64,000 nt of DNA from Verrucomicrobiota bacterium (GTDB lineage: Bacteria; Verrucomicrobiota; Verrucomicrobiia; Limisphaerales; JADLHS01), in the NCBI GenBank assembly GCA_029573725.1, contig JAKQDQ010000058.1:32284-96283 (forward strand). The letters are read 5' to 3'. A program made the position numbers and the translations under genes. Of the stretch, positions 55,001 through 63,640 are shown piece after piece. The notes beneath the pieces are model-generated. The model did no database searches and was not told the origin of the DNA. It worked only from the letters and a program-made list of their open reading frames with translations. The first letter of the stretch is position 1, and the number at the start of each line of letters is the position of its first letter.

Positions 55001-56901
55001 ACGACCAAGCCGCACATCCCGGCTCACTGCGTGTTCCGGTGGGAATCGGCGACTTGTGGTTGGACTCCAACGATACACGCAACAGCCTGTTCCGAGCTTT
55101 GCCGACAAATTGGATTTCCCTGAGTTTGCATGCGTCGTTCATGCCATCCCAAAACTACGAGCAAATCCATCTGGCGGCCTACCAGGATGATGATAATTAC
55201 ATCCAGGTCGGATGGGGTTACAACAACACGGAGTCGGCCTCCCTCATCAGCGAGGTGAACGGTATCCCCTGGTCCGGAGCCATTGCCATCGGCTCCGTGA
55301 GCAATTTTTACGTGCGCCTGGATCGCGATCCGGTCAGCAATTACTTTACCGGCCGCTGTTCCGCGGACGGCAGCGGTTGGACGACCGTTGATACACGCTT
55401 CCAATTGCTGACCAACGCCTCCCTGGCCTTGTGGGCGGGCGGCTCTCCCGGCGGCTTTCCGCTGGCGGATTTTTATTCCGTGGAAGTGGTCCTCACCAAT
55501 GCGCCCAAGCACCTGACGTACGCCCTGGTGAATCCGCCTGCCGGTGCCGCCATTGACGCGAACGGTGTAATCACTTGGACGCCAAGCGAAGCCCAGGGAC
55601 CAAGTACGAATGTCATCACCACGGTGGTGACCGACAATGGAAATCCGGCATTGTTTACCACCAACAGCTTCACGGTCACCGTGAACGAATTGAATGCGCC
55701 TCCGGTGCTGACCCTGCCTGGCGACACCAATATCGCGCCCGAATTGGCCTGGAGTGTCTTGGCCACGGCAGTCGATACCGATGTTCCCACCAACGCCTGG
55801 GGATTTTCCCTGGTGTCCGGCCCCCCCGGCCTTACGGTGAATCCCGACGGTCTTATCTCCTGGACGCCCGACTTGTCGCAGTTCATGACGACGAACACGG
55901 TTTCCATCCGGGTCACGGATACCAACCCGCACGCGGTGGATTTCAACTCGCTGTCGGTGACGGGCAGTTTCCAGATCGTGGTTTCACATGTATTGACCGT
56001 CACTGCCGCCAGCACCAATCGTTTCTACGGTGACGCCAATCCCACTTTCAGCGGAACTGTCGTTGGTTTGCGTCCGGGCGACAATATCACTGCGACCTAT
56101 GTCACTTCCGCGAACACAGGCAGTCCTGTCGGAACCTATCCGATTGTTCCGATTTTGAGCGATCCAGATGGCGCACTGACCAACTACGTCCTCATCACCA
56201 ATACCGGGGTGCTAACCGTTATGGGCCGGCCGCTGACCGTTACTGCGGACGCGAAAAGTAAAGTGTTCGGAAGCCCGGACCCGGCCTTGACCTACCAAAT
56301 CACCAGCGGCTTGCTGGTTAACGGCGACGCATTGGCTGGTGCACTGGCCCGGTCGCCGGGCGAAAACGTCGGTAATTACCCGATTTCACAGGGTACTCTG
56401 GCAGCTACGGCGAATTACGAGCTGAGTTACGTCGGTGCAAACCTGGCAATTGTCCCGAGCAACGCGGTGGTGACGCTGGGGAATCTGAATCAGGTCTATG
56501 ACGGGACGGCGCGGAGCGTGAGTGTGACGACCGAGCCTGCCGGTCTGAACGTGGTGGTGACCTATGCCGGGAGCGCCAGTGCGCCGACGAATGCGGGCAG
56601 CTATGAAGTGATCGGGGTGGTGGACGAATTGAACTACAGCGGGGCGGTGACGAACACGCTGGTGGTGTTCACAGCCGCTCCGGTGGTGTTGTCCGTGGAC
56701 TTGGTGGAGCCGGCGGACATAATTGTATCATGGAATTCCGTTTCCAACCGGACGTATCGCCTCCAATACAAGAACGATCTCAATGAGACGGAATGGGTGG
56801 ACTTGCCACCGGATATCATGGCGACCGGTCCGGTGACTACGGTGACCAACTCCGTGGGCAGTGAGCCGCAGCGCTTTTTCCGGCTTCGGACTTTGCCTTG
56901 A
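52033..56901 (+). CDS. giant secreted polysaccharide deacetylase with Ig-like and MBG repeats
   Basis: A 1,622-residue exported protein. The hydrophobic signal lies at about 50-72 (LVAVAGLLIFNG), so the true start may be later than ATG 52033. Domains in order: a beta-sandwich (70-290; NELLADGW-type opening, YQDDDNY), a BACON-like domain (293-390), a NodB-like deacetylase (396-630) with D412-D413 and H459-x3-H463, three cadherin/Ig-like repeats (about 716-1235), two MBG domains (about 1321-1473), a further MBG-like unit (1479-1546) and a C-terminal domain ending RFFRLRTLP. The third Ig-like repeat is interrupted at about 936-1157 by a second copy of the first beta-sandwich. It likely deacetylates polysaccharide outside the cell. 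Confidence 0.82.
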   Translation: MWSVFQKAAVRDDSILIRYGTLGHSGLKQAPISFRNSRLGRLRVLQSPGLQLVAVAGLLIFNGLRSSAQTTNTFNFTYATRAELLADGWDFLARNPNGTVRNTEKSLGTSPPDVAYAQTNADLGIVLRMPVGAGDLWMAANDTQNSLFRDLPPDWQSVRLQVSFAPEQIFQQLQLALYQDDDNYVEVGSGWTFGGNPAITFAKELGGVLKQWNAAEVSTTNLFLRLDRELTYGFVTALYSLDGTNWVTIDQTEQKLLYPRLAVWAGGSLDGFHQADLSQLQIIRSSTPVLTTMDFQRDGYVFSAIAGQACTNIQRTRVIYRGPAGLSWTLINTASWLAVSVTNGTADTAFDLSVSTTGLSAGVYETDLQFVSPGAANSPAALKVRLIVNPDARAKPAVWREGKAAALTVWVDDSDDVMFDVLQTNGYHGTYLLWGVDEVHVIPPFFTNYYNAGMELGSHTVHHPCNASLDEPSQRYEIETNIADIQAFTPATQQEIICFAFPCGLAGERQRAIAADYFLTARGYNVNRLEDASPIDWMFLKCFNSHEHDPADYDESAPPNPADLKTVVDAAIAQGKWANLVFHGYENDDGAVAYSVGKDIWVAPAGEVAKYIHQRDRTVISNYVETVGQISFDCFRFPLPSSVYRNFETVMTTNDLVTLQVDLGGIQAVTNVTIAGVATTNYSVHSVGDRTMLSFDTLVTTTPQHITLGLSSVTNHPPILTTNGNVTINEGQTLWVTNSATDPDTNALAFSLAAGAPMGMTITPDGLLNWTPGETAGGSNFTITVVVTDNGFPALSVSNSFVVTVNEINEVPVLPPQSDRVLIGQSLLTVVNTASDADLPVNPLGYRLMESPTNASISVNGVISWTPAAEQVPGTYTFVTVVTDTNSLAVNDQNLSATNQFSVFVSASPLVLPSQTNYTINEFSTLTVTNTASDPEIESPENVGSATTNLFYFTYANRNELLADGWSFVARSPDGSPRDTEQTVGALVSYDQAAHPGSLRVPVGIGDLWLDSNDTRNSLFRALPTNWISLSLHASFMPSQNYEQIHLAAYQDDDNYIQVGWGYNNTESASLISEVNGIPWSGAIAIGSVSNFYVRLDRDPVSNYFTGRCSADGSGWTTVDTRFQLLTNASLALWAGGSPGGFPLADFYSVEVVLTNAPKHLTYALVNPPAGAAIDANGVITWTPSEAQGPSTNVITTVVTDNGNPALFTTNSFTVTVNELNAPPVLTLPGDTNIAPELAWSVLATAVDTDVPTNAWGFSLVSGPPGLTVNPDGLISWTPDLSQFMTTNTVSIRVTDTNPHAVDFNSLSVTGSFQIVVSHVLTVTAASTNRFYGDANPTFSGTVVGLRPGDNITATYVTSANTGSPVGTYPIVPILSDPDGALTNYVLITNTGVLTVMGRPLTVTADAKSKVFGSPDPALTYQITSGLLVNGDALAGALARSPGENVGNYPISQGTLAATANYELSYVGANLAIVPSNAVVTLGNLNQVYDGTARSVSVTTEPAGLNVVVTYAGSASAPTNAGSYEVIGVVDELNYSGAVTNTLVVFTAAPVVLSVDLVEPADIIVSWNSVSNRTYRLQYKNDLNETEWVDLPPDIMATGPVTTVTNSVGSEPQRFFRLRTLP

Positions 56902-57296
56902 GTGCATGGCTGCTCGTTTGCCACCGCTGCGGGCATTGTGAAGTTTGCGGAATCCTTTCATCCGTCCGGATATCCGCTGGGGCGCAATATGAACGTTGGC
57001 AAGCTTGCGGGTTTGATTGGAGGTTCTGGCCCTGCTCAACTGGTTGTGCTGCTTGACATTGAGCGGCTATCTTCGCGTTCCGCAGACAAATAATTCCTCC
57101 ATGCTGCCCCAATTCGAGCCAGGCCTTGAGAAACAATGGGTTTGTTTGCTGTCCGCTGCGAAACGATTTGGACGCTGGAACGACGGAAGTTCCGGGGAGA
57201 GCTGCGTCGGGGGTGATGGGGGGCAAGAGGCTGGCCTGGTTTCTGCAGAACCGTTATGTTCGTTGCCGACCGGCCTGGGTTGGCGGTGAAGCGCGC
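56902..57296 (+). other. 395-bp intergenic region
   Basis: The asnB frame stays open back to 57126, but that part is not protein-like. TTGACA occurs at 57053-57058 without a well-spaced -10 element. Nothing else was recognised. Confidence 0.55.
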
Positions 57297-59318
57297 ATGT
57301 GTGCCATCGCGGGAATTTTGAACCTTACTGAAGGCGTTGCTCCGAGCGAGAGCTCGTTGCGCGCCATGCTGGGCATGGTGCGACACCGTGGTCCGGACCA
57401 GTTCGGCATTTTTTTGGAGGATCAAGTCGCACTGGGAAATGCGCGTTTAAGCATTGTGGATGTCTCCGGTGGGCAACAACCCATTGGCAGTGAGGATGAG
57501 AATCTGTGGATTGTTTTTAATGGTGAAGTTTTCAACCACCTCGAATTACGGTCCGAACTCGAACAGCGCGGTCACCGGTTCACCACCCATTGTGATACGG
57601 AAGTCGTTTTGCACCTCTACGAAGAGCATGGGCCGGAATGTCTGCGCCGGTTGAACGGACAATTTGCACTGGCCATCTGGAACCGTCATGAGCGTTCGTT
57701 ATTCCTGGCGCGCGATCGCGTTGGGGTGCGGCCCTTGTTTTATACCTGCACTCCGGATCGCCTGCTTTTCGCCTCGGAAATCAAAGCCATTTTGGCCGAC
57801 CCGCGCATTGATGCGCAAATTGATCCAGTGGCGCTGGATCAGATTTTTACATACTGGAGTCCATTATCGCCACGAACCTGTTTTCGCAACATTTTCGAGC
57901 TGGCCCCGGGACATTATCTCAAAATTCGGGATGGCCGGATCGAAAAGCGGGCTTTTTGGAAGCTCGAATACGGGGCCAAGACCGCTGGCCGTAATCCGGG
58001 AACAGAGCGTCCGGTTGCCGACTATGTCGAAGAATTTCATGCGTTGTTAAGTGACGCCGTGCGGATGCGCCTGCGCGCCGACGTTGCCGTTGGTGCGTAT
58101 CTGAGTGGCGGCCTGGATTCCTCGACCATTGCCGCCCTGGTGCGCAAATTGGGCATCAGCCAGCTGGATACCTTTTCCATCGCCTTTGACGACGAACAAT
58201 TTGACGAGAGCGGTTTTCAGCAGGAAATGGCGGCCCATCTCGGCACACGACATCACGTGGTCCGCACCACCCACGCCGGAATCGGCGCCGCCTTCCCCAA
58301 TGTTATTTGGCACACGGAGACGCCCATTCTCCGCACGGCTCCGGTACCCATGTTTTTGCTTTCCCGGCTCGTTCACGACCGTGGCTTCAAAGTGGTGCTG
58401 ACCGGTGAGGGGGCGGACGAGTTTCTGGGGGGATACGATATTTTCAAGGAAGCAAAAATCCGGCGGTTTTGGGCGCGTCAGCCGGATTCCCAATGGCGTT
58501 CGTCGTTGCTGCAACGGTTGTATCCGGACATCAACCTGTCCGGCGCAGGTGCGGCGTATCTGGCGGCATTTTTCGCGAATGATTTGACGAAAACGGACGC
58601 GCCGGATTACTCGCACGGCGTGCGCTGGCGCAACACCCGGCGGGCGGCGCGGTTCTTCTCGAAAGATTTCGTTGCGCTGACTGCGGAAGGCGGCGGTCAA
58701 GAGGATCGCCGGATAGATTACCCGCCGGAGTTCGCCGGTTGGAGCGGCTTGGAACAAGCGCAATACCTCGAAGTGACTACGTTTCTTTCACCTTACCTGC
58801 TGTCCGCCCAGGGGGATCGTGTGGCGATGGCTCATTCGGTCGAAGGGCGGTATCCGTTTCTTGACGTGCGCGTGATGGAGTTTTGCAACCGGCTGCCGGC
58901 CCGGTTGAAGCTGCGGGCTTTGACGGAAAAATATCTGCTCCGCCGGCTCGCGAGCGGCTATTTGCCGGAAACCATCTGGAAACGCCGCAAACGTCCTTAT
59001 CGCGCGCCCATCCACCGCAGTTTTTTTCACGCAGCGCCCCCGGCCTACGTGCGGGAGCTGCTGTCGGATTCACACCTGACGGCCACCGGGATCTTCAATC
59101 CCCTGGCCGTGCGTCAGTTGACCGCCAAATTGGAGCAAGGCCGGGCGGTGGGGGAAACCGACGACATGGCCTTGGTGGGCATTTTGTCCACGTTGTTGGT
59201 CCAACAACAGTTTGTCGCGGCCTTTTCGACCCGGCCGGCGCTGTCCGCTCGCGACGATGTCAAAGTGGTTCGGCGGTGCCGGGCGGCGGCCAAGCCGGCG
59301 GCGGAAAAAGTATGTTAG
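57297..59318 (+). CDS. asnB: asparagine synthase-like glutamine amidotransferase
   Basis: A 673-residue class II amidotransferase. Cys2 after the initiator Met is the glutaminase nucleophile (MCAIAGILNL), which fixes the ATG at 57297 as the start. The glutaminase domain (1-210) has RHRGPDQFG and NGEVFNH. The synthetase domain carries the PP-loop SGGLDSS at 270-276 and the later GEGADEFLGGYDIF and EGRYPFLDVRVME. AsnB homologues in polysaccharide loci often amidate sugar carboxyl groups rather than aspartate. The stop overlaps the start of the AMP-ligase gene by 7 bp, so the two products are probably made together. The gene symbol follows family similarity. Confidence 0.9.
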   Translation: MCAIAGILNLTEGVAPSESSLRAMLGMVRHRGPDQFGIFLEDQVALGNARLSIVDVSGGQQPIGSEDENLWIVFNGEVFNHLELRSELEQRGHRFTTHCDTEVVLHLYEEHGPECLRRLNGQFALAIWNRHERSLFLARDRVGVRPLFYTCTPDRLLFASEIKAILADPRIDAQIDPVALDQIFTYWSPLSPRTCFRNIFELAPGHYLKIRDGRIEKRAFWKLEYGAKTAGRNPGTERPVADYVEEFHALLSDAVRMRLRADVAVGAYLSGGLDSSTIAALVRKLGISQLDTFSIAFDDEQFDESGFQQEMAAHLGTRHHVVRTTHAGIGAAFPNVIWHTETPILRTAPVPMFLLSRLVHDRGFKVVLTGEGADEFLGGYDIFKEAKIRRFWARQPDSQWRSSLLQRLYPDINLSGAGAAYLAAFFANDLTKTDAPDYSHGVRWRNTRRAARFFSKDFVALTAEGGGQEDRRIDYPPEFAGWSGLEQAQYLEVTTFLSPYLLSAQGDRVAMAHSVEGRYPFLDVRVMEFCNRLPARLKLRALTEKYLLRRLASGYLPETIWKRRKRPYRAPIHRSFFHAAPPAYVRELLSDSHLTATGIFNPLAVRQLTAKLEQGRAVGETDDMALVGILSTLLVQQQFVAAFSTRPALSARDDVKVVRRCRAAAKPAAEKVC

Positions 59319-60886
59319 TGCAAGCCATGCTGGAGCAGTCCGCGCTGGCCCATCCGGGCCGGCGTGCGGTCTGGCACAACGGGGTGTGGAAAACCTACGG
59401 CGAACTGAATCATCAGGCCAACCAGCTCGCCGCGTTCTTGGGCGCGCTGGGCGTGCGCCCGGGTGACCGCGTGGCGATCCTGTTGGAGAATTCCTTCGAT
59501 TTTATCGTGGCTCACTTCGGCGCGCTGAAGGCAAATGCGGTCGAGGTTTCACTCAACACCAAGCTGCCGGCGGACGATCTCAAGCGGCTCTTGTTCGATT
59601 GCGAGGCGCGGGTCCTGATTGCCGCAAATAAGTTTGTCCGGCAATGGGCCGCCATTCTGGACGACCTGCCCGCGCTCCAGCACGTCATTCTGGAGCAGGA
59701 TTTGCAGCGCGTGGCGCCAAAGAACGTGTCGAAGTCGTTGCATTTCTTGACCGGAATTTATGAGGGGACCAGTGGTGCGGCCCCGACCGTGCAGCGGATG
59801 GATTTGGATCTTGCTTCGCTGATTTACACTTCAGGTTCAACCGGGGAGCCGAAAGGCGTGATGTTGTCGCATCTGAATCTCACCAGCAACACCCGCTCCA
59901 TTGTGGAGTACCTGGGATTGCGGCCGGAGGACCGCATGATGGTGGTGCTGCCGTTTTATTATATCTATGGCCGCTCCTTGCTCTACGGTCATTTTCTGAG
60001 TGGCGGCGCCCTGGTGATTGACAACGGTTTTGCCTTTCCCATTACGGTGCTCGACCGGATGCGCGACCTGGAGGCCACGGGTTTTGCCGGGGTGCCATCC
60101 ACCTTTTCCATTTTGTTGCGGAAAACCGACCTCAAAACCCGGCAGTTCCCCGCGCTGCGCTTCGTCACCCAGGCGGGTGGCGGCATGGCGCCGGCCCTGC
60201 AGCAGGAGGTCGTGGCCGCCTTCCCGCAGGCGAAAGTTTTCATCATGTACGGCAGCACCGAGGCGAGCCCGCGGTTGACTTACGTTGAGCCGGAGATGTT
60301 GCCGAAGAAGTGGGGTTCGGTTGGCCGGGCCATCCCCAACGTTGAAGTGGTCGTGTTGGATGAACAGGGCGATCGTGTTCCCCGGGGCACCCCGGGGGAG
60401 ATAGCTGCCCGCGGTCCCAACATCATGATGGGCTATTGGAAATCTCCCACTGCAACCGCCGAAGCCTTGCGGCATGGATATTATCATACCGGCGATCTTG
60501 GTTACGAAGACGCGGACGGTTACATTTTCCTGACTGGCCGGCGCCGCGACATCATCAAAGTCGGCGGCAATCGGGTCAGTGCCAAGGAAATCGAGGATGC
60601 GGTTTTGGAAATCAACGGGGTGCTGGAAACCGCCGTGATCGGCGTGCCCGATGAACTGCTGGGCGAGGCCATCAAGGCGTATGTTGTCCGCTGTCAACCG
60701 GCGTTGACGGCCGCGATGGTGCTGGATCATTTGGGGCGGCGCCTGCCAGCGTATAAACTTCCCAAGTGGGTGGAGTTTTGCAACGATCTGCCGAAAACTC
60801 AATCTGGTAAAATTCTCAAATCCGCCCTGCAACAAGCGGCAGCGGCCGGCTCGACCAATTCAGCCTCCTCCGGACCACCGTGTTAG
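59312..60886 (+). CDS. AMP-forming acyl ligase
   Basis: A 524-residue member of the ANL (acyl-CoA synthetase) superfamily. The P-loop is YTSGSTGEPKG from about residue 172, with YGSTEASPR as the A5 motif, YHTGDLGYEDADGYIFLTGR as A7-A8, and catalytic Lys500 in TQSGKILKS. It adenylates a carboxylic acid and passes it to a thiol: CoA or, given the carrier gene at 49247, an acyl carrier protein. The ATG at 59312 overlaps the asnB end by 7 bp. The frame extends upstream to 58883, but that part lies within asnB. The acid used cannot be told from sequence. Confidence 0.88.
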   Translation: MLVQAMLEQSALAHPGRRAVWHNGVWKTYGELNHQANQLAAFLGALGVRPGDRVAILLENSFDFIVAHFGALKANAVEVSLNTKLPADDLKRLLFDCEARVLIAANKFVRQWAAILDDLPALQHVILEQDLQRVAPKNVSKSLHFLTGIYEGTSGAAPTVQRMDLDLASLIYTSGSTGEPKGVMLSHLNLTSNTRSIVEYLGLRPEDRMMVVLPFYYIYGRSLLYGHFLSGGALVIDNGFAFPITVLDRMRDLEATGFAGVPSTFSILLRKTDLKTRQFPALRFVTQAGGGMAPALQQEVVAAFPQAKVFIMYGSTEASPRLTYVEPEMLPKKWGSVGRAIPNVEVVVLDEQGDRVPRGTPGEIAARGPNIMMGYWKSPTATAEALRHGYYHTGDLGYEDADGYIFLTGRRRDIIKVGGNRVSAKEIEDAVLEINGVLETAVIGVPDELLGEAIKAYVVRCQPALTAAMVLDHLGRRLPAYKLPKWVEFCNDLPKTQSGKILKSALQQAAAAGSTNSASSGPPC

Positions 60887-60914
60887 TACCTGGACATTGA
60901 AATTACCTGAAGCC

Positions 60915-61901
60915 ATGACCCAACCTTTTTCCAAAGACGTGCTCGATTTCGACTGCGCCGAGCAGGTGCAGCTCATCACACGAGAAATTCAACGACTGCT
61001 CGTCAGTTTCAAGCGCAGGGGGGTGGTGCTCGGGCTGTCTGGCGGGATCGACAGCTCCTGCACGGCGGCGCTCGCCGTGCAGGCGGTGGGCAAAGCCAGG
61101 GTCTTCGGAGTGCACATGCCAGACCGCCATTCCTCCGAGGACACTTTGAGTTACAGTCAGGCCATCTCCGACCATTTTGGTTTCGATTCCGCCATTGAGG
61201 ACATCACCAAAATCCTTGAATCGGTGGGGTGCTATTCGCGCCAGGAGACCGCCATTCGGAGGGTGATTCCCGAATATGGGGCGGGTTGGAAGAGCAAGAT
61301 CGTGCTGGAAAACATCCTGACCAACCAAAGCTTCAACTATTTCAGCGTCGTGGCCCAATCGCCGGATGGAAACACCATCAAAACCCGGTTGCCGTTGGAG
61401 GCTTATCTGGGGATCCTGGCCGCCACGAACTTCAAGCAACGGGTGCGCAAGATGATGGAGTATTATTATGCCGACCGGCTAAATTATGCGGTTGCCGGGA
61501 CCCCGAACCGTCTGGAATACGACCAGGGTTTTTTTGTGAAACTGGGGGACGGGGCCGCGGATTTCAAGCCGATTGCGCACCTTTACAAGACGCAGGTGTA
61601 CCGGCTCGCGGAATATCTTGGTGTGCCGGAACGGAACTGCCGGCGTTCCCCCACCACCGACACCTACAGTCTCGAGCAAGGGCAGGATGAGTTCTATTTC
61701 TCCCTGCCGTACGAAAAAATGGACTTGTGTCTCTACGCCCGGAACCACAACGTCCCGGCCGCTCAGGTGGCGCCGGTGGTCGGTTTGACGCCCGCACAAG
61801 TGGAGAAAGTCTTCAAGGACATCGAAGCCAAGCGCGCGGCCACCCGGTACCTCCACTTGAAACCGCAACTGGTATCGCCCGTGCCCGAACTGCAACTTTA
61901 G
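60915..61901 (+). CDS. NAD-synthetase-like ATP pyrophosphatase
   Basis: A 328-residue N-type ATP pyrophosphatase of the NadE family. The PP-loop is SGGIDSS at 42-48. GTPNRLEYDQGFFVKLGDGAAD is close to the NadE nucleotide-binding block, shown here only in part: key residues are GTPNRLEY and KLGDG. The later YSLEQGQDEFYFSLPYEKMD corresponds to the C-terminal loop of NadE. It lacks a nitrilase-type glutaminase domain, so it would use ammonia. Location beside asnB and the acyl ligase suggests amidation of a non-NAD substrate, although true NAD synthetase is not excluded. It begins at ATG 60915, 28 bp after the ligase gene. Confidence 0.8.
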   Translation: MTQPFSKDVLDFDCAEQVQLITREIQRLLVSFKRRGVVLGLSGGIDSSCTAALAVQAVGKARVFGVHMPDRHSSEDTLSYSQAISDHFGFDSAIEDITKILESVGCYSRQETAIRRVIPEYGAGWKSKIVLENILTNQSFNYFSVVAQSPDGNTIKTRLPLEAYLGILAATNFKQRVRKMMEYYYADRLNYAVAGTPNRLEYDQGFFVKLGDGAADFKPIAHLYKTQVYRLAEYLGVPERNCRRSPTTDTYSLEQGQDEFYFSLPYEKMDLCLYARNHNVPAAQVAPVVGLTPAQVEKVFKDIEAKRAATRYLHLKPQLVSPVPELQL

Positions 61902-62018
61902 GCGCCATGGACGCAGAGCCCGTCAACAGGTGCCTTGAGGCTGCGCACGACCGGTTCGACAGCCTGTGAAGCTCGGTCGTCTGGCGGTCACTGGAATCCC
62001 CGGATCAACTTTTAAAAA

Positions 62019-63545
62019 ATGGAGGCGGCAGTCAGCAGTGGCAAATCCTACGGTCAGATCCTCAAATCCTCGGCGGTTATTGGCGGGTCTTCCGCGGTCA
62101 CCCTGGTTCTGGGGATGGTACGCGCCAAGGCGATCGCGTTGTTGTTAGGCCCCGGCGGCTACGGACTTTGGGGAATCTGTGTTTCGATTGTCGAATTGGC
62201 GCAGGGGATTGCCGGGCTGGGCTTGAACGGCAGCGGGGTGAGGCAGATCGCCGAGGCGGTGGGGACGGGCGACGGACAACACATCGCACGCACGGTGATC
62301 ACTCTGCGGCGCGTGTCGCGGGCCCTAGGGGTCGTGGGGGCCGTGGCCTTGGCGATTTTATCCGGTCCGGTGGCACAATTTTCCTTCGGAGACGCCAAAT
62401 ATGCGCCCGTGGTGGCCATCCTGTCATTGACGGTGCTGTGCAACATTATTTCCCAGGGCCAGAACGCCTTGCTGCAAGGGCTGCGGCGCATTGTGGATAT
62501 GGCCAAAGACAAAATGCTGGGCGCCACCTTCAGTACTCTGGCCTGCATTCCCATCATCTATGTTTTTCGGGAACAGGGCATTGCGCCCGCGCTGGTTTTG
62601 GTCGCCGCCTTTGGCGTCCTCACCTCCTGGTTTTTTGCCCGCCGGGTGAAGGTGGCGCTGCTGCCCATGCGCGCGCGGGAGGTTTTCCGTGAAGCGGAAG
62701 GCCTGTTGAAGCTGGGCGTGGTGTTCATGATGACCAGCCTGATGGCCCTGGGCACCAGCTACATCGTGAACATCATTTTAATGCGCCGGATGGATCAGCA
62801 TGCGGTCGGCCTGTATCAGGCGGCCTGGCTGATCGGCGGCTATTTTGCCGGGTTCATTTTGCAGGCCATGGGAACGGATTTTTACCCGCGGTTAACCGCA
62901 GTGGCGCGGGACCACCGGCAGTGCAATCAGCTGGTGAATGAGCAATTGGAGATCGGAATCCTGCTCGCCGGACCGGGGATGGTGGCCACATTGACCTTTG
63001 CCCCTTGGGCGATCCGCATTCTCCAATCCGCCGATTTCCTCCCCGCGGTGGACGTTTTGCGCTGGATCAGTTTGGGGATTTTGTTGCGGGTCATTGCCTG
63101 GCCGATGGGGTTCATCATGCTGGCCAAAAATGCGAAGAAAACATTTTTCGTGAGCGAACTGGCCTTCAACGGCCTGTACCTGACGGCGGTCTGGTTTGCC
63201 GTTGGCCAGTGGGGTGTCAACGGAGTGGGCGTGGCTTTTGTCGGCATGTATGCCGTGTATGTGGCCGGCGTGTACGTCATCAGCCGGTGCCTGACTGGGT
63301 TTAGCTGGAGCCGCGAGGCCGCCTGGATTGGCGGCAGTTATCTTGCCCTCGCCCTCGGCGTGAGCCTCGCCTTCTATTTTTTCACCGAATGGGTTGCCGC
63401 AATCCTTGGCGGAGTCGTCATGACGGCGATGGGCGTTTTTTCCCTCCGAAAGATCGCCGCCATGCTGCCACCGGAACGATTCCCGCGGCCTGTGCGGACC
63501 CTGCTGACGCGGTGGGGCCTCATGGGAGGCAGCGCCGAAAGTTGA
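62019..63545 (+). CDS. Wzx-type flippase (second copy)
   Basis: A 508-residue polytopic membrane protein of the Wzx/MATE superfamily with about 12-14 hydrophobic segments. The N-terminus GQILKSSAVIGGSSAVTLVL followed by LLGPGGYGLWG is the classic O-antigen flippase start. The ATG at 62019 lies 117 bp after the NadE-like gene. It differs strongly from the flippase at 44038, so it is not a recent duplicate, and each may export a different glycan. Confidence 0.88.
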   Translation: MEAAVSSGKSYGQILKSSAVIGGSSAVTLVLGMVRAKAIALLLGPGGYGLWGICVSIVELAQGIAGLGLNGSGVRQIAEAVGTGDGQHIARTVITLRRVSRALGVVGAVALAILSGPVAQFSFGDAKYAPVVAILSLTVLCNIISQGQNALLQGLRRIVDMAKDKMLGATFSTLACIPIIYVFREQGIAPALVLVAAFGVLTSWFFARRVKVALLPMRAREVFREAEGLLKLGVVFMMTSLMALGTSYIVNIILMRRMDQHAVGLYQAAWLIGGYFAGFILQAMGTDFYPRLTAVARDHRQCNQLVNEQLEIGILLAGPGMVATLTFAPWAIRILQSADFLPAVDVLRWISLGILLRVIAWPMGFIMLAKNAKKTFFVSELAFNGLYLTAVWFAVGQWGVNGVGVAFVGMYAVYVAGVYVISRCLTGFSWSREAAWIGGSYLALALGVSLAFYFFTEWVAAILGGVVMTAMGVFSLRKIAAMLPPERFPRPVRTLLTRWGLMGGSAES

Positions 63546-63640
63546 ACCTCGCCGGGAGAGGGGACCGCGCGACGTTGCGAGCGAGGAACGGAGGGGGGGG
63601 ACGAGTTTTTACAACTATGAACAAGGAAAGGAAACGATAA

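Noticed and set aside
57053..57058. Perfect TTGACA hexamer before asnB
   Set aside because: No acceptable -10 hexamer lies 15-19 bp downstream; the nearest TATCTT is only about 9 bp away.
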